NCBI GenBank assembly: GCA_030611105.1
Contig: JAUWQL010000028.1
Span: 1 to 32,080, forward strand
DNA: 32,080 nucleotides
Direction: 5' to 3'
Source: Bacteroidales bacterium
GTDB lineage: Bacteria > Bacteroidota > Bacteroidia > Bacteroidales > UBA12077
Made by a program: the position numbers and the translations under genes. Position 1 is the first letter of the stretch. Each line of letters opens with the position of its first letter. The notes beneath the pieces were generated by a model that did no database searches, was not told the origin of the DNA, and worked only from the letters and a program-made list of their open reading frames with translations. Below, piece by piece: positions 8,701 to 18,145 of this stretch.

Positions 8701-9623
8701 CTACCTGCTTTTAGTAAAGCTAAAACCCGATCTGTTTTTTCTTTCATTGATGCATAACCATCTAACCAATGTATTTTTAAACCTTTACGTTCCATCCCTC
8801 TAAACCATGTCATCTGGCGTTTAGCAAACTGGTGAATTGCGGTTTCTAATTGTTTAAACATCTCTTCGAAGGTAATGTCTCCAATAACATATTGGGTAAG
8901 ATATTTGTATTCTAAACCATAATATATAAGATTTTCAGGAGAAATACCACTATCCAGAATGCGTTTAACTTCATCAATCATGCCTTCGTCTAAACGTTGT
9001 TTTAGTCGCTCAGTTATTCTTCGTCGTCGTGAATCCCTGTCAAATTTTACTCCTACTAAAAGCGAATTGATTTTTGGAAAATAATCATCAATATCTTCAG
9101 ACTCATCATAAAAAGTTTCAATTTCAATAGCGCGAATTACTCTTTTCCGAGAGTCGGTATCTGAAGTATTATGTATTTTTTTAAACGATTTTAAAAGTGC
9201 AATTAATTCTTCGGTGTTTTTATTTTCAAGTTCATTTCTTAATTGCTCGTTTGCAGGAACCGGTATTAACTTATATCCTTTCAAAACAACATCAAGATAC
9301 ATTCCCGAACCACCACAAAAAACAGGAATTTTGTTTCTTTTTCGTATTTCCGAATACACTTCCAGAAAATCTTTCTGATATTCATAAATATTGTATTTAT
9401 AGCCGGTGTCAACTATATCAATCAAATGATACGGGATTTGTTTCCTTTCAATAATATAATCATCCAGATCCTTACCGGTCCCTAAATCCATCCCACGATA
9501 TACCTGTCTCGAATCGGCGCTAATTATTTCGCCATCAAGAATATAAGCCATTCTTGCAGCAAGCGATGTTTTGCCACCTGCTGTTGGCCCCAGAATAGTT
9601 AGCATATCGTATTTAATATTCAT
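8697..9623 (-). CDS. miaA: tRNA dimethylallyltransferase (MiaA)
   Basis: This 308-residue cytoplasmic enzyme transfers a dimethylallyl group to N6 of A37 in tRNAs reading UNN codons. Residues 12-19 form the P-loop GPTAGGKT. DSRQVYRGMDLGTGKD is the family DSRQxYxxMdIGTAK motif. PYHLID, CGGSGMYLDVVLKG and the C-terminal QLETAIHQFAKRQMTWFRG segment are also typical. Length and architecture are normal. It converges with the membrane-protein gene at 8311-8700, overlapping by 4 bp. It is divergent from smpB across a 480-bp repeat-bearing gap. Confidence 0.96.
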   Translation of the reverse strand: MNIKYDMLTILGPTAGGKTSLAARMAYILDGEIISADSRQVYRGMDLGTGKDLDDYIIERKQIPYHLIDIVDTGYKYNIYEYQKDFLEVYSEIRKRNKIPVFCGGSGMYLDVVLKGYKLIPVPANEQLRNELENKNTEELIALLKSFKKIHNTSDTDSRKRVIRAIEIETFYDESEDIDDYFPKINSLLVGVKFDRDSRRRRITERLKQRLDEGMIDEVKRILDSGISPENLIYYGLEYKYLTQYVIGDITFEEMFKQLETAIHQFAKRQMTWFRGMERKGLKIHWLDGYASMKEKTDRVLALLKAGS

Positions 9624-9724
9624 ATCTCTTTCTTTTTTAACAAAATTAGAATAAAGGTAGCTAATCAGTGTGGTTAATGTGCATAAAATTAATTATTAAA
9701 AAGTATTTCACGCAAAGGAAAAAT

Positions 9725-9775
9725 ACGCAAAGATGTCGCAAAGAATTAATAATGTGTTCTTTGCGATTTTTGCGT
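9725..9775. repeat. CGCAAAG repeat hairpin
   Basis: TCGCAAAGAA (9736-9745) and TTCTTTGCGA (9757-9766) form a perfect 10-bp stem. An outer pair, ACGCAA near 9725 and TTGCGT near 9770, extends it with bulges. Further CGCAAAG-type words occur from 9711. Phrases of this kind recur in intergenic DNA of many Bacteroidota; here it is a dispersed-repeat remnant or a structured RNA element. Confidence 0.6.
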
Positions 9776-9853
9776 TACACTTTGGGGTTCATAAATTACA
9801 AAATATTGGACTAAAGTCCTGACATCCTGTACTATTGCTTAACCCCAGCCTTA

Positions 9854-9871
9854 TCCCGATGGTTATCGGGA
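9854..9871. repeat. Short palindromic repeat, degenerate copy
   Basis: TCCCGATGGTTATCGGGA is an 18-bp imperfect palindrome related to the perfect copy at 168-185 and the copy at 23851-23868. Confidence 0.6.
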
Positions 9872-10074
9872 GGGTTAGTTAACTAAATAATAAAAAGCAT
9901 AATTGAAATCATTAACAATAAAGTTCTAGTAAGAACGAAAGAAAACTATCGCAGCTACGCAGCTTTAAAATTATATGCAATTATTATCTACCATAATATC
10001 ATTGCTACGCAATTATTTTCATCACTGATTAGTTACGTTAAACTTTAATCTATTTTAGATCAATTTAAATCTAT

Positions 10075-10082
10075 ACCTTTGC
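10075..10082 (+). promoter_or_regulatory. -7 element of the smpB promoter
   Basis: TACCTTTG matches TAnnTTTG fully and lies 21 bp before the smpB start codon. The -33 region is only TTTT-like, so strength is uncertain. Confidence 0.5.
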
Positions 10083-10103
10083 ACGCTATAAAATAGATGT
10101 TTC

Positions 10104-10553
10104 ATGCAAAGCAACATTAACATAAGAAATAAAAAAGCTTCGTTCAATTATACATTTATTGAAAAATATACGGCAGGAATTAAACTAAGCGGTACAGAAA
10201 TAAAATCTATTCGTTTAGGCAAAGCCAGCCTGGGTGACGCTTATTGTATATTTATTAACGGAGAACTTTTTATCAGGGGATTAAATATTACTGAATATGC
10301 TTTTGGCACTCATTATAATCATGATCCCGGACAAGACAGGAAATTGCTCCTTAATAAACGCGAACTAAAAAAACTTGAACGCAAATCAACAGAAAAAAGT
10401 TTAACAATAGTGGCTACCCGTATTTTTATTAACGAGAATGGTTGGGCAAAGGTAAATATCGCTTTGGCAAAAGGGAAACAGGAATTTGATAAACGCCACG
10501 AAATTAAAAAGAAAGATCTTAATCGCGATATGGAGCGAGTGAGAAAATACTAA
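10104..10553 (+). CDS. smpB: SsrA-binding protein SmpB
   Basis: This 149-residue protein binds tmRNA (SsrA) and brings it to stalled ribosomes for trans-translation. Family hallmarks are NKKASFNYTFIEKYTAGIKLSGTEIKSIR near the N terminus, ASLGDAYC, the HYNHDPGQDRKLLLNKREL block, the LTIVATRIFINENGWAKVNIALAKGK strand region, and the basic tail KQEFDKRHEIKKKDLNRDMERVRKY that enters the decoding centre. Length is typical. It converges with the barrel gene at 10569, 15 bp away, with no terminator visible between them. The tmRNA gene itself is not in this window. Confidence 0.97.
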   Translation: MQSNINIRNKKASFNYTFIEKYTAGIKLSGTEIKSIRLGKASLGDAYCIFINGELFIRGLNITEYAFGTHYNHDPGQDRKLLLNKRELKKLERKSTEKSLTIVATRIFINENGWAKVNIALAKGKQEFDKRHEIKKKDLNRDMERVRKY

Positions 10554-10568
10554 ATAATCTATATCACT

Positions 10569-11918
10569 TTACTGTGCAAAAAAGAAATTATTCAGATCGT
10601 ATATGTCATCTGTATTAAATTCTGAATCAAAGTCGAAGAATCCATTTATGGCATCCAGTAATTCATCGAAAGAAATATAACCATCACCATCCTGGTCAAG
10701 TTTTTTGTATTTTTCAGGAATTTCAATATTTGTCATTTCTGAATATTTCGACCATCCTAATCCAATTGGCATCATATAAACTTCGGTACGATCAACAGCT
10801 GTTAAATCCAGAAACAAACCTTCGCGTATTTTGTTTGCGCTCAACTCGGCACCAAACTCATCTACAATAGCTCCTTTATTTGAAAACTGTTCTTTATCTA
10901 TATAATTTGGAACACCATCTCTATCATCATCAAACGGGCAACCGACAGAATCAACCGGAACTCCGGCAGGCGTTTCCAGACAATTATCTGCTAAATTCAA
11001 CACTCCGTCTCTATCATCATCGGCTATTAAAGTATAATCAAAATCACCTGAAACATCAGCAAAAAGACTTTCTATCATTTTAGTCTTTGCTTCAGAAAAT
11101 AAATCAATATTTAAAGAAACATAAGTGAACGAGAACATATCCATTCTTGTATCTCCAATTCTACCTACAGTATTTTCAAAACTAACACCATCTATGTCAT
11201 CGGTAAAAGTATAGTGTAATGATGTTGCCAGCCTTAAAGCTACTCTGTCGCTGACTTTAAAATCCAGCCCCAAATCTGCAACGAGAGAAAATGAGCTTGG
11301 TGTATAATCACCTCTTCCGAAAGGATCCGTACTTCGAATATCGGTTTCATAATCATAATCGCGAGTTACTAATCGATCTCCTACACGTATTGTTCCATCA
11401 GGATAATAAACATAATTACCTAAAACCACCCCGTTTTCTTTATAAATAACATCTGTTTTAGAGCTAAAACTTATATATTCACCACCAAGAGAAAGAAATG
11501 GAACAATCTTCTTTTCTCCTTTATAGATATTACCAAAACTATATTCTACATTTAAACCAACGCCAAATAAAGTTGATTTAAAGTTCAGATTTTTTGAGGT
11601 ATCCTCAAATGATCGTTCATAGCCGGAAATATTACCAACAGTTGCATTTATATTAATTTTCCAGAAATGCTTGTTATCAATATACTGATATACATTAAAA
11701 CGGATGGCAGGTTGTCCCTGAATCATATTGCTAAAGTCGGTTTGCAGCTCTCCATAATAATTAATTACACCTGTACCAATTCCAATTACAGGCATATAAA
11801 CAGGATTTTCGACTTCTACTTCCTGGTATAGTAAATCTTCGTAGCCTCCTTGTGCAAATATAATTTGCGCACTTAAAAAGAGAACTATTAATACAGGTAA
11901 AAATTTATACAATCTCAT
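10569..11918 (-). CDS. Outer-membrane beta-barrel protein with thrombospondin type-3 and EF-hand calcium motifs
   Basis: This 449-residue protein has a signal peptide (residues 1-22, ending IIFAQ). Alternating beta strands typical of an outer-membrane barrel run to about residue 285 (for example FWKININATVGNI and VALRLATSLHYTF). Two Asp-rich thrombospondin type-3-like repeats follow near 298 and 331 (DDDRDGVLNLADNC, DDDRDGVPNYIDK). Near 407 is a canonical EF-hand loop, DQDGDGYISFDEL. There is no OmpA domain after the type-3 repeats, which is the more common arrangement. It lies 19 bp downstream of the SPOR-like gene and probably shares its transcript. A calcium-responsive surface or periplasm-facing tail is inferred. 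Confidence 0.8.
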   Translation of the reverse strand: MRLYKFLPVLIVLFLSAQIIFAQGGYEDLLYQEVEVENPVYMPVIGIGTGVINYYGELQTDFSNMIQGQPAIRFNVYQYIDNKHFWKININATVGNISGYERSFEDTSKNLNFKSTLFGVGLNVEYSFGNIYKGEKKIVPFLSLGGEYISFSSKTDVIYKENGVVLGNYVYYPDGTIRVGDRLVTRDYDYETDIRSTDPFGRGDYTPSSFSLVADLGLDFKVSDRVALRLATSLHYTFTDDIDGVSFENTVGRIGDTRMDMFSFTYVSLNIDLFSEAKTKMIESLFADVSGDFDYTLIADDDRDGVLNLADNCLETPAGVPVDSVGCPFDDDRDGVPNYIDKEQFSNKGAIVDEFGAELSANKIREGLFLDLTAVDRTEVYMMPIGLGWSKYSEMTNIEIPEKYKKLDQDGDGYISFDELLDAINGFFDFDSEFNTDDIYDLNNFFFAQ

Positions 11919-11937
11919 TAGAACAAATCAATTATAA

Positions 11938-13269
11938 TTAACGATACCACTCATGGCTTGTAATCATTAATGCTTCCTGCACCGTAACTCGTTTCCCTTC
12001 ATTATATGCGGAAACAAAAGCATCATCTATTGTTGTTGTATTCCATATATGTACTCTATAATCACGAGCTGCTTTGTAAACATAGAACGATCCAACGGAA
12101 TACTTTCTCCAACCTTCGTGGAACTCAGTTCGTACTTCTTTATCTAAGTTATATTTATTAAAATATCTGCTTATATTAATTGGTCGATGACCAGCTGCAA
12201 TTTGAACCCTGTAATAAATTCCTGATTCAGGTTCCAACATATTTGTAAGTTTTGTATTCTCACGAATCAACTTTAAAGCACTTTCAGCTATTTCAATTTT
12301 TACTTTACCTGTGTAATCTTGTGGCTGAACATAATCAATTGGCCCGGTTATAGCTTCTCTGGTTGAAGTAATAATAGCCAATAAATTTTCCATCGACACG
12401 TTTTCCAAATTAACATCTCTCTCAATTATATTGATGCTCAAAGTATTGTCATTTTCAATATACGAGAAAGTTCCATCCATATTTGGGTTTTCAGTAAGGC
12501 CTTCGTTTGGAACCAGTTTATACGAAACAACAAAACAGGGGTCAGTTGGCAGGTTCATCCAAAGCAACTTTACGGTTTGATCTTTAAAAGTAAAAATTGC
12601 TTCTTTACTTTCTAATGCAACAGCAGAAAATCCTTCAGGAACCATTTCCTGGATCTTTGCAAATTTCTCCTTATTACCCTTATTTACGAGTAAATTTACC
12701 AGGTATTCGTTACTTCCCTGAGCAAGATATGGTGTTTGTCGTATACATTTTACCTGTTCAACTCCTGACCCTGTTTTTTGAACCGGAGCTACAAGATTTT
12801 TAAAATCGTTAATATCAACAATCAATTTAGGATCAATAGTTGAGGAAGGATTTATCACTATGTACTTAGAATCAACTTCTACAGATTTTCTTTCGTTATT
12901 GACAATATAAGAAAATGTTCCATTTAAATTAAAAGTTCCTTTTAATCTTTGATCAACTTGTAATTTATATGATATTGTTATTTCTTGCTCAGCAGGAAGT
13001 TTTAACCATATAAATTTTATTTTTTGATCTTTAAAACTAAAATCAGCGTTTGCAGTATTAACCGGAACGGGAGTTAAACCAGCAGGGATTTCTTGTTGAA
13101 ATCTGGCAAAACTATCAAAATCAGATTTATTTAATGTAATTTCAACATAAATCTCATTTCCTGCTTCTACTTGTCCGGGAGCATTCATATTCACGCTTAC
13201 GTCTGAAAAGATAAAATTCAGGACTAACAGGATAAACATATTTACAAGAAGCAATAAATGTTTAATCAT
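11938..13269 (-). CDS. Secreted protein with a duplicated beta domain and SPOR-like C terminus
   Basis: This 443-residue protein has an N-terminal signal peptide or anchor (residues 1-22). Two copies of a beta-rich module of about 110 residues lie near 25-133 and 172-282. Both share the skeleton NK...FA..QE.P.G, F.FKDQ..K..W..LP, SYKL and GTFSYI. The C-terminal segment YYRVQIAAGHRPINISRYF through DAFVSAYNEGKRVTVQEAL is SPOR-like; in other SPOR proteins such domains bind denuded peptidoglycan. The duplicated module resembles DUF11/immunoglobulin-like conserved-repeat folds but was not identified. It is first in a two-gene unit with the calcium-motif barrel protein, suggesting an envelope complex between peptidoglycan and the outer membrane. 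Confidence 0.75.
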   Translation of the reverse strand: MIKHLLLLVNMFILLVLNFIFSDVSVNMNAPGQVEAGNEIYVEITLNKSDFDSFARFQQEIPAGLTPVPVNTANADFSFKDQKIKFIWLKLPAEQEITISYKLQVDQRLKGTFNLNGTFSYIVNNERKSVEVDSKYIVINPSSTIDPKLIVDINDFKNLVAPVQKTGSGVEQVKCIRQTPYLAQGSNEYLVNLLVNKGNKEKFAKIQEMVPEGFSAVALESKEAIFTFKDQTVKLLWMNLPTDPCFVVSYKLVPNEGLTENPNMDGTFSYIENDNTLSINIIERDVNLENVSMENLLAIITSTREAITGPIDYVQPQDYTGKVKIEIAESALKLIRENTKLTNMLEPESGIYYRVQIAAGHRPINISRYFNKYNLDKEVRTEFHEGWRKYSVGSFYVYKAARDYRVHIWNTTTIDDAFVSAYNEGKRVTVQEALMITSHEWYR

Positions 13270-13345
13270 ATAAGTAATTATTAAATTCCCTAAGGCTCAA
13301 TAAAAATAGTTATAATAATACAATAATAACAAATTATCAACATTG

Positions 13346-13367
13346 GTTATTAACAATTGTTAATAAC
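13346..13367. promoter_or_regulatory. 22-bp perfect palindrome upstream of the SPOR-like/barrel pair
   Basis: Positions 13346-13367 are a perfect 22-bp palindrome centred on ACAATTGT, with half-site GTTATTAACA. Partial half-sites (TTGTTAATAA near 13378, TTAAAAATAAC near 13397) follow. It lies about 77 bp upstream of the 13269 start codon, so it could be a regulator-binding site for the SPOR-like/barrel pair. Confidence 0.45.
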
Positions 13368-13410
13368 TTCGGTGCTTTGTTAATAATTACACCCTGTTAA
13401 AAATAACAAA

Positions 13411-14118
13411 TTAAAAGTTTGGACTCAATAAATATTCAGAATAAAATTCATTGATTTTTTCAACAGCCTCATCGGCGGTATCCACAATCTGAATTAAATC
13501 AAGATCTTTTTCGTTAATATTATTTTCCTCAGCCAAGACTACTTCTTTAACCCAGTTAATTAATCCTTGCCAATAGGATGATCCAACCAGAATAATAGGA
13601 AATTTACCTATTTTTTCAGTTTGAATCAAGGTAATTGCCTCAAAAAGCTCGTCGAAAGTACCAAAACCGCCTGGTAATACGATAAATCCCTGGGCATATC
13701 TCATAAACATTACTTTTCTTACAAAAAAATGCTCAAAACTTATTAGTTTGTCAGGATCGATAAATACATTAGCAGATTGCTCAAAAGGTAAATCAATATT
13801 TAAACCTACCGATTTCCCGTTACCCTTCTTTGCTCCCATATTTCCGGCTTCCATAATACCGGGGCCACCACCTGTAATTACACCATACCCCTGTTGTGTG
13901 AGGTTGAAAGCAATATCTTCAGCGAGTTTAAAATACTTATTATCAGGTTTTGTTCTTGCAGATCCAAAAATTGAAACACAAGGCCCAATTCGAGATAATT
14001 TTGAAAAACCTTCAACAAATTCTGCCATTATTTTAAAAATGGCCCAGGTATCTGTTGTTTGAATTTCATTCCAACCCTTCTCCTGAAAAGCATCTTTTAT
14101 TAATTCTTTGTTTGTCAT
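13411..14118 (-). CDS. LOG family protein (TIGR00730-type Rossmann fold)
   Basis: This 235-residue cytoplasmic protein belongs to the LOG (lonely guy)/TIGR00730 family. Characterised members are cytokinin riboside 5'-monophosphate phosphoribohydrolases or related nucleotide-monophosphate glycosidases. Family motifs are SIFGSARTKPD near 48, VITGGGPGIMEAGNMGAKKGNGKSVGLNI near 79-107, and the catalytic PGGFGTFDELFEAITLIQTEKI. Length fits the family's common 180-240 range. It starts 66 bp after the uvrA stop codon and is followed by the palindromic region. The physiological substrate in this organism is unknown. Confidence 0.92.
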   Translation of the reverse strand: MTNKELIKDAFQEKGWNEIQTTDTWAIFKIMAEFVEGFSKLSRIGPCVSIFGSARTKPDNKYFKLAEDIAFNLTQQGYGVITGGGPGIMEAGNMGAKKGNGKSVGLNIDLPFEQSANVFIDPDKLISFEHFFVRKVMFMRYAQGFIVLPGGFGTFDELFEAITLIQTEKIGKFPIILVGSSYWQGLINWVKEVVLAEENNINEKDLDLIQIVDTADEAVEKINEFYSEYLLSPNF

Positions 14119-14184
14119 ATATCTTAGTTTTTAAAGTCAAATATCCGGTTAAACTTACTAAATTAAGCTTTTTTACGAAATATT

Positions 14185-17043
14185 TTACTGAAGTTCTTTA
14201 ATTAAAAATTGTGCCGTATAACTTTCCTTATTCTTTACGATTTCTTCAGGAGTACCAGTACATAATATTTCGCCTCCCTTTGCTCCGCCTTCTTGGCCTA
14301 AATCAATAATATGATCAGCAACTTTAATTACATCCATATTATGTTCAATTACAATAACAGTATTACCTTTATCTACAATATTGTTTAGTACTTTTAATAA
14401 TACTCTTATATCTTCAAAATGTAGTCCGGTTGTAGGTTCATCTAAAATATACAATGTTTTTCCTGTACTTTTTTTAGCTAGTTCGGCTGCTAATTTTACA
14501 CGCTGCGATTCACCCCCTGAAAGCGTTGTTGATGGCTGACCCAATGTGATATAACCTAAGCCAACGCTTTGAAGTGCTTTTAATTTTTGTTTAATAGATG
14601 GTATTTGATCGAAAAATTCAACACCCTGGTTGATTGTCATATTAAGCACATCACTTATCGATTTTCCTTTGAACTTTACTTCGAGCGTTTCTCTATTGTA
14701 ACGTTTTCCGTTGCAGTCTTTGCAATGCACATAAACATCAGGCAAGAAATTCATTTCAATAGTTCGTAATCCTGCGCCCTGACATGTTTCACATCTACCA
14801 CCTTTTACGTTAAATGAAAAACGCCCCGCTTTGTATCCCCTGATTTTAGATTCAGGTATTTGCTCATATAGTTTACGAATATCAGAAAACACGCCAGTAT
14901 AAGTTACAGGATTAGATCTTGGTGTTCGACCCAGAGGTGATTGATCTACCTCAATAACCTTATCAATATTTTTAATTCCTTCAATGGATTCATAATCTAA
15001 GGTCTGTTTATTACTTCTATAAAAATGTTTGCTTAAAATCGGGTGTAATGTTTCGTTTATTAATGAAGATTTTCCACTACCAGAAACACCAGTTACACAA
15101 ATAAATTTACCTAATGGCAGCTTTAAAATAACATCCTTAAGATTATGCCCTGTTGCTCCTTTTAAAACAATTTCTTCGCCATTCCCTTTTCTTCGTGTTT
15201 GAGGAACTTCAATCGTTTTTTTACGGTTTAAATAATCTGCAGTAAGTGAGCAGGATTTTAAGATATCATCTGGCGTTCCTGTAGCAACTATTCTTCCTCC
15301 ATAGCGTCCTGCCTTTGGTCCCATGTCAACTACATGATCTGCTGATAATATCATCTCTTTATCATGTTCAACAACAATAATAGAATTACCTGTATCGCGA
15401 AGTTGTTTTAATGAGTTTATCAGCTTCAGGTTATCTTTTTGATGCAAGCCAATACTGGGTTCATCTAAAATATATAGAACATTTACCAGTTTAGAACCTA
15501 CTTGTGTGGCTAATCTGATCCGCTGGCTTTCGCCTCCTGACAGACTTCTTGCAGTTCTATTCAATGCCAGGTAATTTAATCCGACATCCAGTAAAAATAA
15601 TAAACGCTCCCTTATCTCTTTTAAAATATCCCGTGCAATAATTTTTTGTTTATCAGAAAACTGTTCTTCTAAGTTACCGAACCAATCATATAATTCATCA
15701 ATATCCATATTGGCTATTTCAGCAATATTTTTTTCGGCAACTTTAAAATGCAAAGATTCTTTCTTTAATCGATGACCATTACATTTTGGGCAAATAACTT
15801 TTTTAACAAATTGATCGGTCCATTTCTTACCATTATCAATCGCTTTATCTCTCTGAAAATTATTGATATAATTAACGATACCATCAAAACTTAAAAAATA
15901 ATTGGAAAATTTGCCAAGTGGTGTGTTTAACAACTTAAATGATTCGTCGGAACCATAAAGAATAATATCTAATGCCTTTTTTGGTATGTCTTTTATTGGA
16001 GTGTCAAGTGTAAATTTATACTTAGCCGCAATTGCTTCCAGTTGCCAAAAAAATAAAATGTTTTTATACTTACCTAATGGTGTTATTCCTCCATTCTTTA
16101 TACTTTGGTTTGAATCAGGTATGATTTTTTTTATATCTATTTGGTTAACATATCCTAAACCATTACATTCCGGACAAGCTCCCTGCGGAGAATTAAACGA
16201 AAAAGTATGTGGAGCAGGTTCATTGTAAGATATTCCGCTAGTAGGACACATTAATTTTCGACTGAAATATTTAATATTCTCCGTGTCTTTTTCGAGAATC
16301 ATAAGAATACCTTTTCCCTGATCCATAGCCGTTTTTACTGTTCTCTTTAATCTTTTAACATCCTTATCAGATACTTTTAGTTTATCAATAACAGTTTCAA
16401 TATGATGCGTTTTATAACGATCAAGTTTAAGACCATGTGTAAGTTCAGTTATTTTTCCATTTATTCTGGAATATAAATATCCCCTTTTCCTGGTTTGCTC
16501 AAACAACTCCCGATAATGTCCTTTCCTGCCTTGTACCAAGGGAGCTAATATCATGATATTTTTACCATTAAACTGATCAAGTATTAATTTTATGATTTGT
16601 TCATCGGTATACTTGACCATTTTCTCGCCAGTAACATATGAATAAGCATCAGAAGCGCGTGCAAATAGTAATCTGAGAAAATCATATATTTCGGTTATTG
16701 TTCCTACTGTTGATCGAGGATTTCTGTTTGTTGACTTCTGCTCAATTGAAATAACAGGACTTAATCCTGTTATTTGATCAACATCCGGACGTTCCATATT
16801 ACCAATAAACTGACGAGCATAAGTTGACAAGGTCTCAATATAACGCCTTTGCCCTTCAGCATAAATTGTATCAAAAGCCAGAGAAGATTTTCCGCTTCCG
16901 CTTAAACCCGTAATTACTGTAAGTTTATTTCGAGGAATTGAAACATCAATATTTTTTAAGTTATGAACTCTTGCACCAAGAACCGTAACTTCGGATGTTT
17001 TTTTTACTTTTTCATCAAGTTGTTGCAGTAATTCTTTATCCAA
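14185..17043 (-). CDS. uvrA: Excinuclease ABC subunit A
   Basis: This 952-residue protein is the damage-sensing ATPase of nucleotide excision repair; it loads UvrB at lesions. Two ABC modules are visible. The first has Walker [10 protein letters not shown] at about 46-54 and signature [12 protein letters not shown] near 500. The second has Walker [10 protein letters not shown] near 655 and signature [12 protein letters not shown] near 840. The C-terminal zinc module CETCQGAG...CKDCNG (about 748-778) is complete. The N-terminal zinc-like module reads CPTSG...CPEC (about 264-288), lacking the second cysteine of the first CxxC; I recall the same form in other Bacteroidota UvrA proteins. It lies 12 bp downstream of the lytic transglycosylase gene. 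Confidence 0.97.
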   Translation of the reverse strand: MDKELLQQLDEKVKKTSEVTVLGARVHNLKNIDVSIPRNKLTVITGLSGSGKSSLAFDTIYAEGQRRYIETLSTYARQFIGNMERPDVDQITGLSPVISIEQKSTNRNPRSTVGTITEIYDFLRLLFARASDAYSYVTGEKMVKYTDEQIIKLILDQFNGKNIMILAPLVQGRKGHYRELFEQTRKRGYLYSRINGKITELTHGLKLDRYKTHHIETVIDKLKVSDKDVKRLKRTVKTAMDQGKGILMILEKDTENIKYFSRKLMCPTSGISYNEPAPHTFSFNSPQGACPECNGLGYVNQIDIKKIIPDSNQSIKNGGITPLGKYKNILFFWQLEAIAAKYKFTLDTPIKDIPKKALDIILYGSDESFKLLNTPLGKFSNYFLSFDGIVNYINNFQRDKAIDNGKKWTDQFVKKVICPKCNGHRLKKESLHFKVAEKNIAEIANMDIDELYDWFGNLEEQFSDKQKIIARDILKEIRERLLFLLDVGLNYLALNRTARSLSGGESQRIRLATQVGSKLVNVLYILDEPSIGLHQKDNLKLINSLKQLRDTGNSIIVVEHDKEMILSADHVVDMGPKAGRYGGRIVATGTPDDILKSCSLTADYLNRKKTIEVPQTRRKGNGEEIVLKGATGHNLKDVILKLPLGKFICVTGVSGSGKSSLINETLHPILSKHFYRSNKQTLDYESIEGIKNIDKVIEVDQSPLGRTPRSNPVTYTGVFSDIRKLYEQIPESKIRGYKAGRFSFNVKGGRCETCQGAGLRTIEMNFLPDVYVHCKDCNGKRYNRETLEVKFKGKSISDVLNMTINQGVEFFDQIPSIKQKLKALQSVGLGYITLGQPSTTLSGGESQRVKLAAELAKKSTGKTLYILDEPTTGLHFEDIRVLLKVLNNIVDKGNTVIVIEHNMDVIKVADHIIDLGQEGGAKGGEILCTGTPEEIVKNKESYTAQFLIKELQ

Positions 17044-17055
17044 TGTTTAAATCTT

Positions 17056-18030
17056 TTAATCAATAACAGCAGTTGAGTCAATTTCAGAATAATCAATAAT
17101 TTTTGAGTAACTTCTATATCCTTCTTTTGGAATCTTTATTAAATACTCTTTATTGGTTTTATTCGTAAGAAAAGAGTCTCTTAACCAAGGGTTAAAATAC
17201 TTCAAAATTTTGTAATTTATAGAATATTTCTTGGCAAAATCTGCAAAATCAGTAACTGAAGAATCTACTTTAACATCAAAGGTTGGAACCGGGTGATACA
17301 TATCTTTATCTCTAACATGAAATCCGTATTGATCAGGGTTCTTAAGAATCAACTTAATAGCAAGGATACGATATATATATCTACCTGTTTCGTCGTTAAG
17401 TAATAAGTTATAATAATTATTTTCTTTTTGCCTGGTTACCTGTCTTATCAACCCCCTTCGTCCCATATTATAAGATGCAGCAGCCATTGTCCAGCTACCA
17501 AATAATTCGTGCGCATCTTTTAAAAACCCGCATGCTGCTTCAGTAGATTTTTCGAAATGATATCTTTCATCTACTTCATCGTTCACTTCTAATCCATAAT
17601 CTTTAGCTGTTCCTTTTAACAACTGCCAAATACCAACAGCTCCTGATGGTGAAACTGCGTTTTTCAAGTCGCTTTCGGCCAAAACCAGATATTTGAAATC
17701 ATCAGGTATCCCATTATCTTTTAATATTTTTTCAATTTTAGGGAAATATTTATTGGCTCTTTTAATAAATAAAAGTGTTTGTGATTGCCAGTATGTATTT
17801 ATCAATAATTCCTGATCTAATGATTCCCTTATATCAAAATGATCTAAAGGAACAGCCTCGCCAGCAAACGTTAAATCATCCGGAAGTGATAATGAAAATA
17901 CTGAATATTTCCTTTGAAAAGCTTGCTCAAAATCATTATCAGTAGGTTTTTCTTCCGGTCGTGAATTAATAAAAACAAGAGAAGCTATTAACAATCCTAA
18001 TAAAGTCAAAAATGTATATTTCCTTTTCAT
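17056..18030 (-). CDS. MltD-like lytic transglycosylase
   Basis: This 324-residue exported enzyme cleaves the peptidoglycan glycan chain to give 1,6-anhydro-muropeptides. Residues 5-22 form a signal peptide or anchor. The SLT catalytic domain (about 105-235) has catalytic Glu119 in VLAESDLKN, followed by AVSPSGAVGIWQLLKGTAKDYGLEVN and the AASYNMGRRGL motif. About 70 further residues resemble a degenerate LysM-like tail (YSINYKILKYFNPWLRD...YLIKIPK). It is just upstream of uvrA (12 bp) and probably co-transcribed. A TATTTTTG element (18107-18114) and the near-palindrome GTAACAAAAGTTAC (18094-18107) lie upstream. Confidence 0.9.
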   Translation of the reverse strand: MKRKYTFLTLLGLLIASLVFINSRPEEKPTDNDFEQAFQRKYSVFSLSLPDDLTFAGEAVPLDHFDIRESLDQELLINTYWQSQTLLFIKRANKYFPKIEKILKDNGIPDDFKYLVLAESDLKNAVSPSGAVGIWQLLKGTAKDYGLEVNDEVDERYHFEKSTEAACGFLKDAHELFGSWTMAAASYNMGRRGLIRQVTRQKENNYYNLLLNDETGRYIYRILAIKLILKNPDQYGFHVRDKDMYHPVPTFDVKVDSSVTDFADFAKKYSINYKILKYFNPWLRDSFLTNKTNKEYLIKIPKEGYRSYSKIIDYSEIDSTAVID

Positions 18031-18106
18031 ATTTTATTATACTTTAAATATCCAAAAGCACAAAAAGTTTATATAATAGATAAACAATAAATCGTAACAA
18101 AAGTTA

Positions 18107-18114
18107 CAAAAATA
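18107..18114 (-). promoter_or_regulatory. Possible -7 element for the transglycosylase-uvrA transcript
   Basis: The minus strand reads TATTTTTG, matching TAnnTTTG, about 77 bp upstream of the 18030 start codon. It is followed directly by the palindrome GTAACAAAAGTTAC (18094-18107), which could be an operator overlapping the start site. No good -33 TTG was seen. Confidence 0.35.
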
Positions 18115-18145
18115 GATATTTTTTTAAAGGTAAATATGAGAATTA

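Larger units (their letters stand above)
9624..10103. other. 480-bp noncoding gap between miaA and smpB
   Basis: No convincing gene is present. The gap holds CGCAAAG-type repeats with a large hairpin (9725-9775), one degenerate CCCGAT-TATCGGG palindrome (9854-9871), and a stretch around 9945-10020 with two GCTACGCA words. The smpB promoter lies at the right end. The left end should carry the miaA promoter on the minus strand, but no clear consensus was found. Confidence 0.6.

Noticed and set aside
10880-11083. Open frame opposite the calcium-motif barrel gene
   Set aside because: His/Tyr/Gln-rich composition arises from reading the Asp-rich repeats on the other strand.
13320-13400. DnaA-box-like words (TTATCAACA) suggesting an origin
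   Set aside because: Only one or two loose matches and no dnaA, dnaN or GC-skew evidence; AT-rich palindromic sequence explains them.
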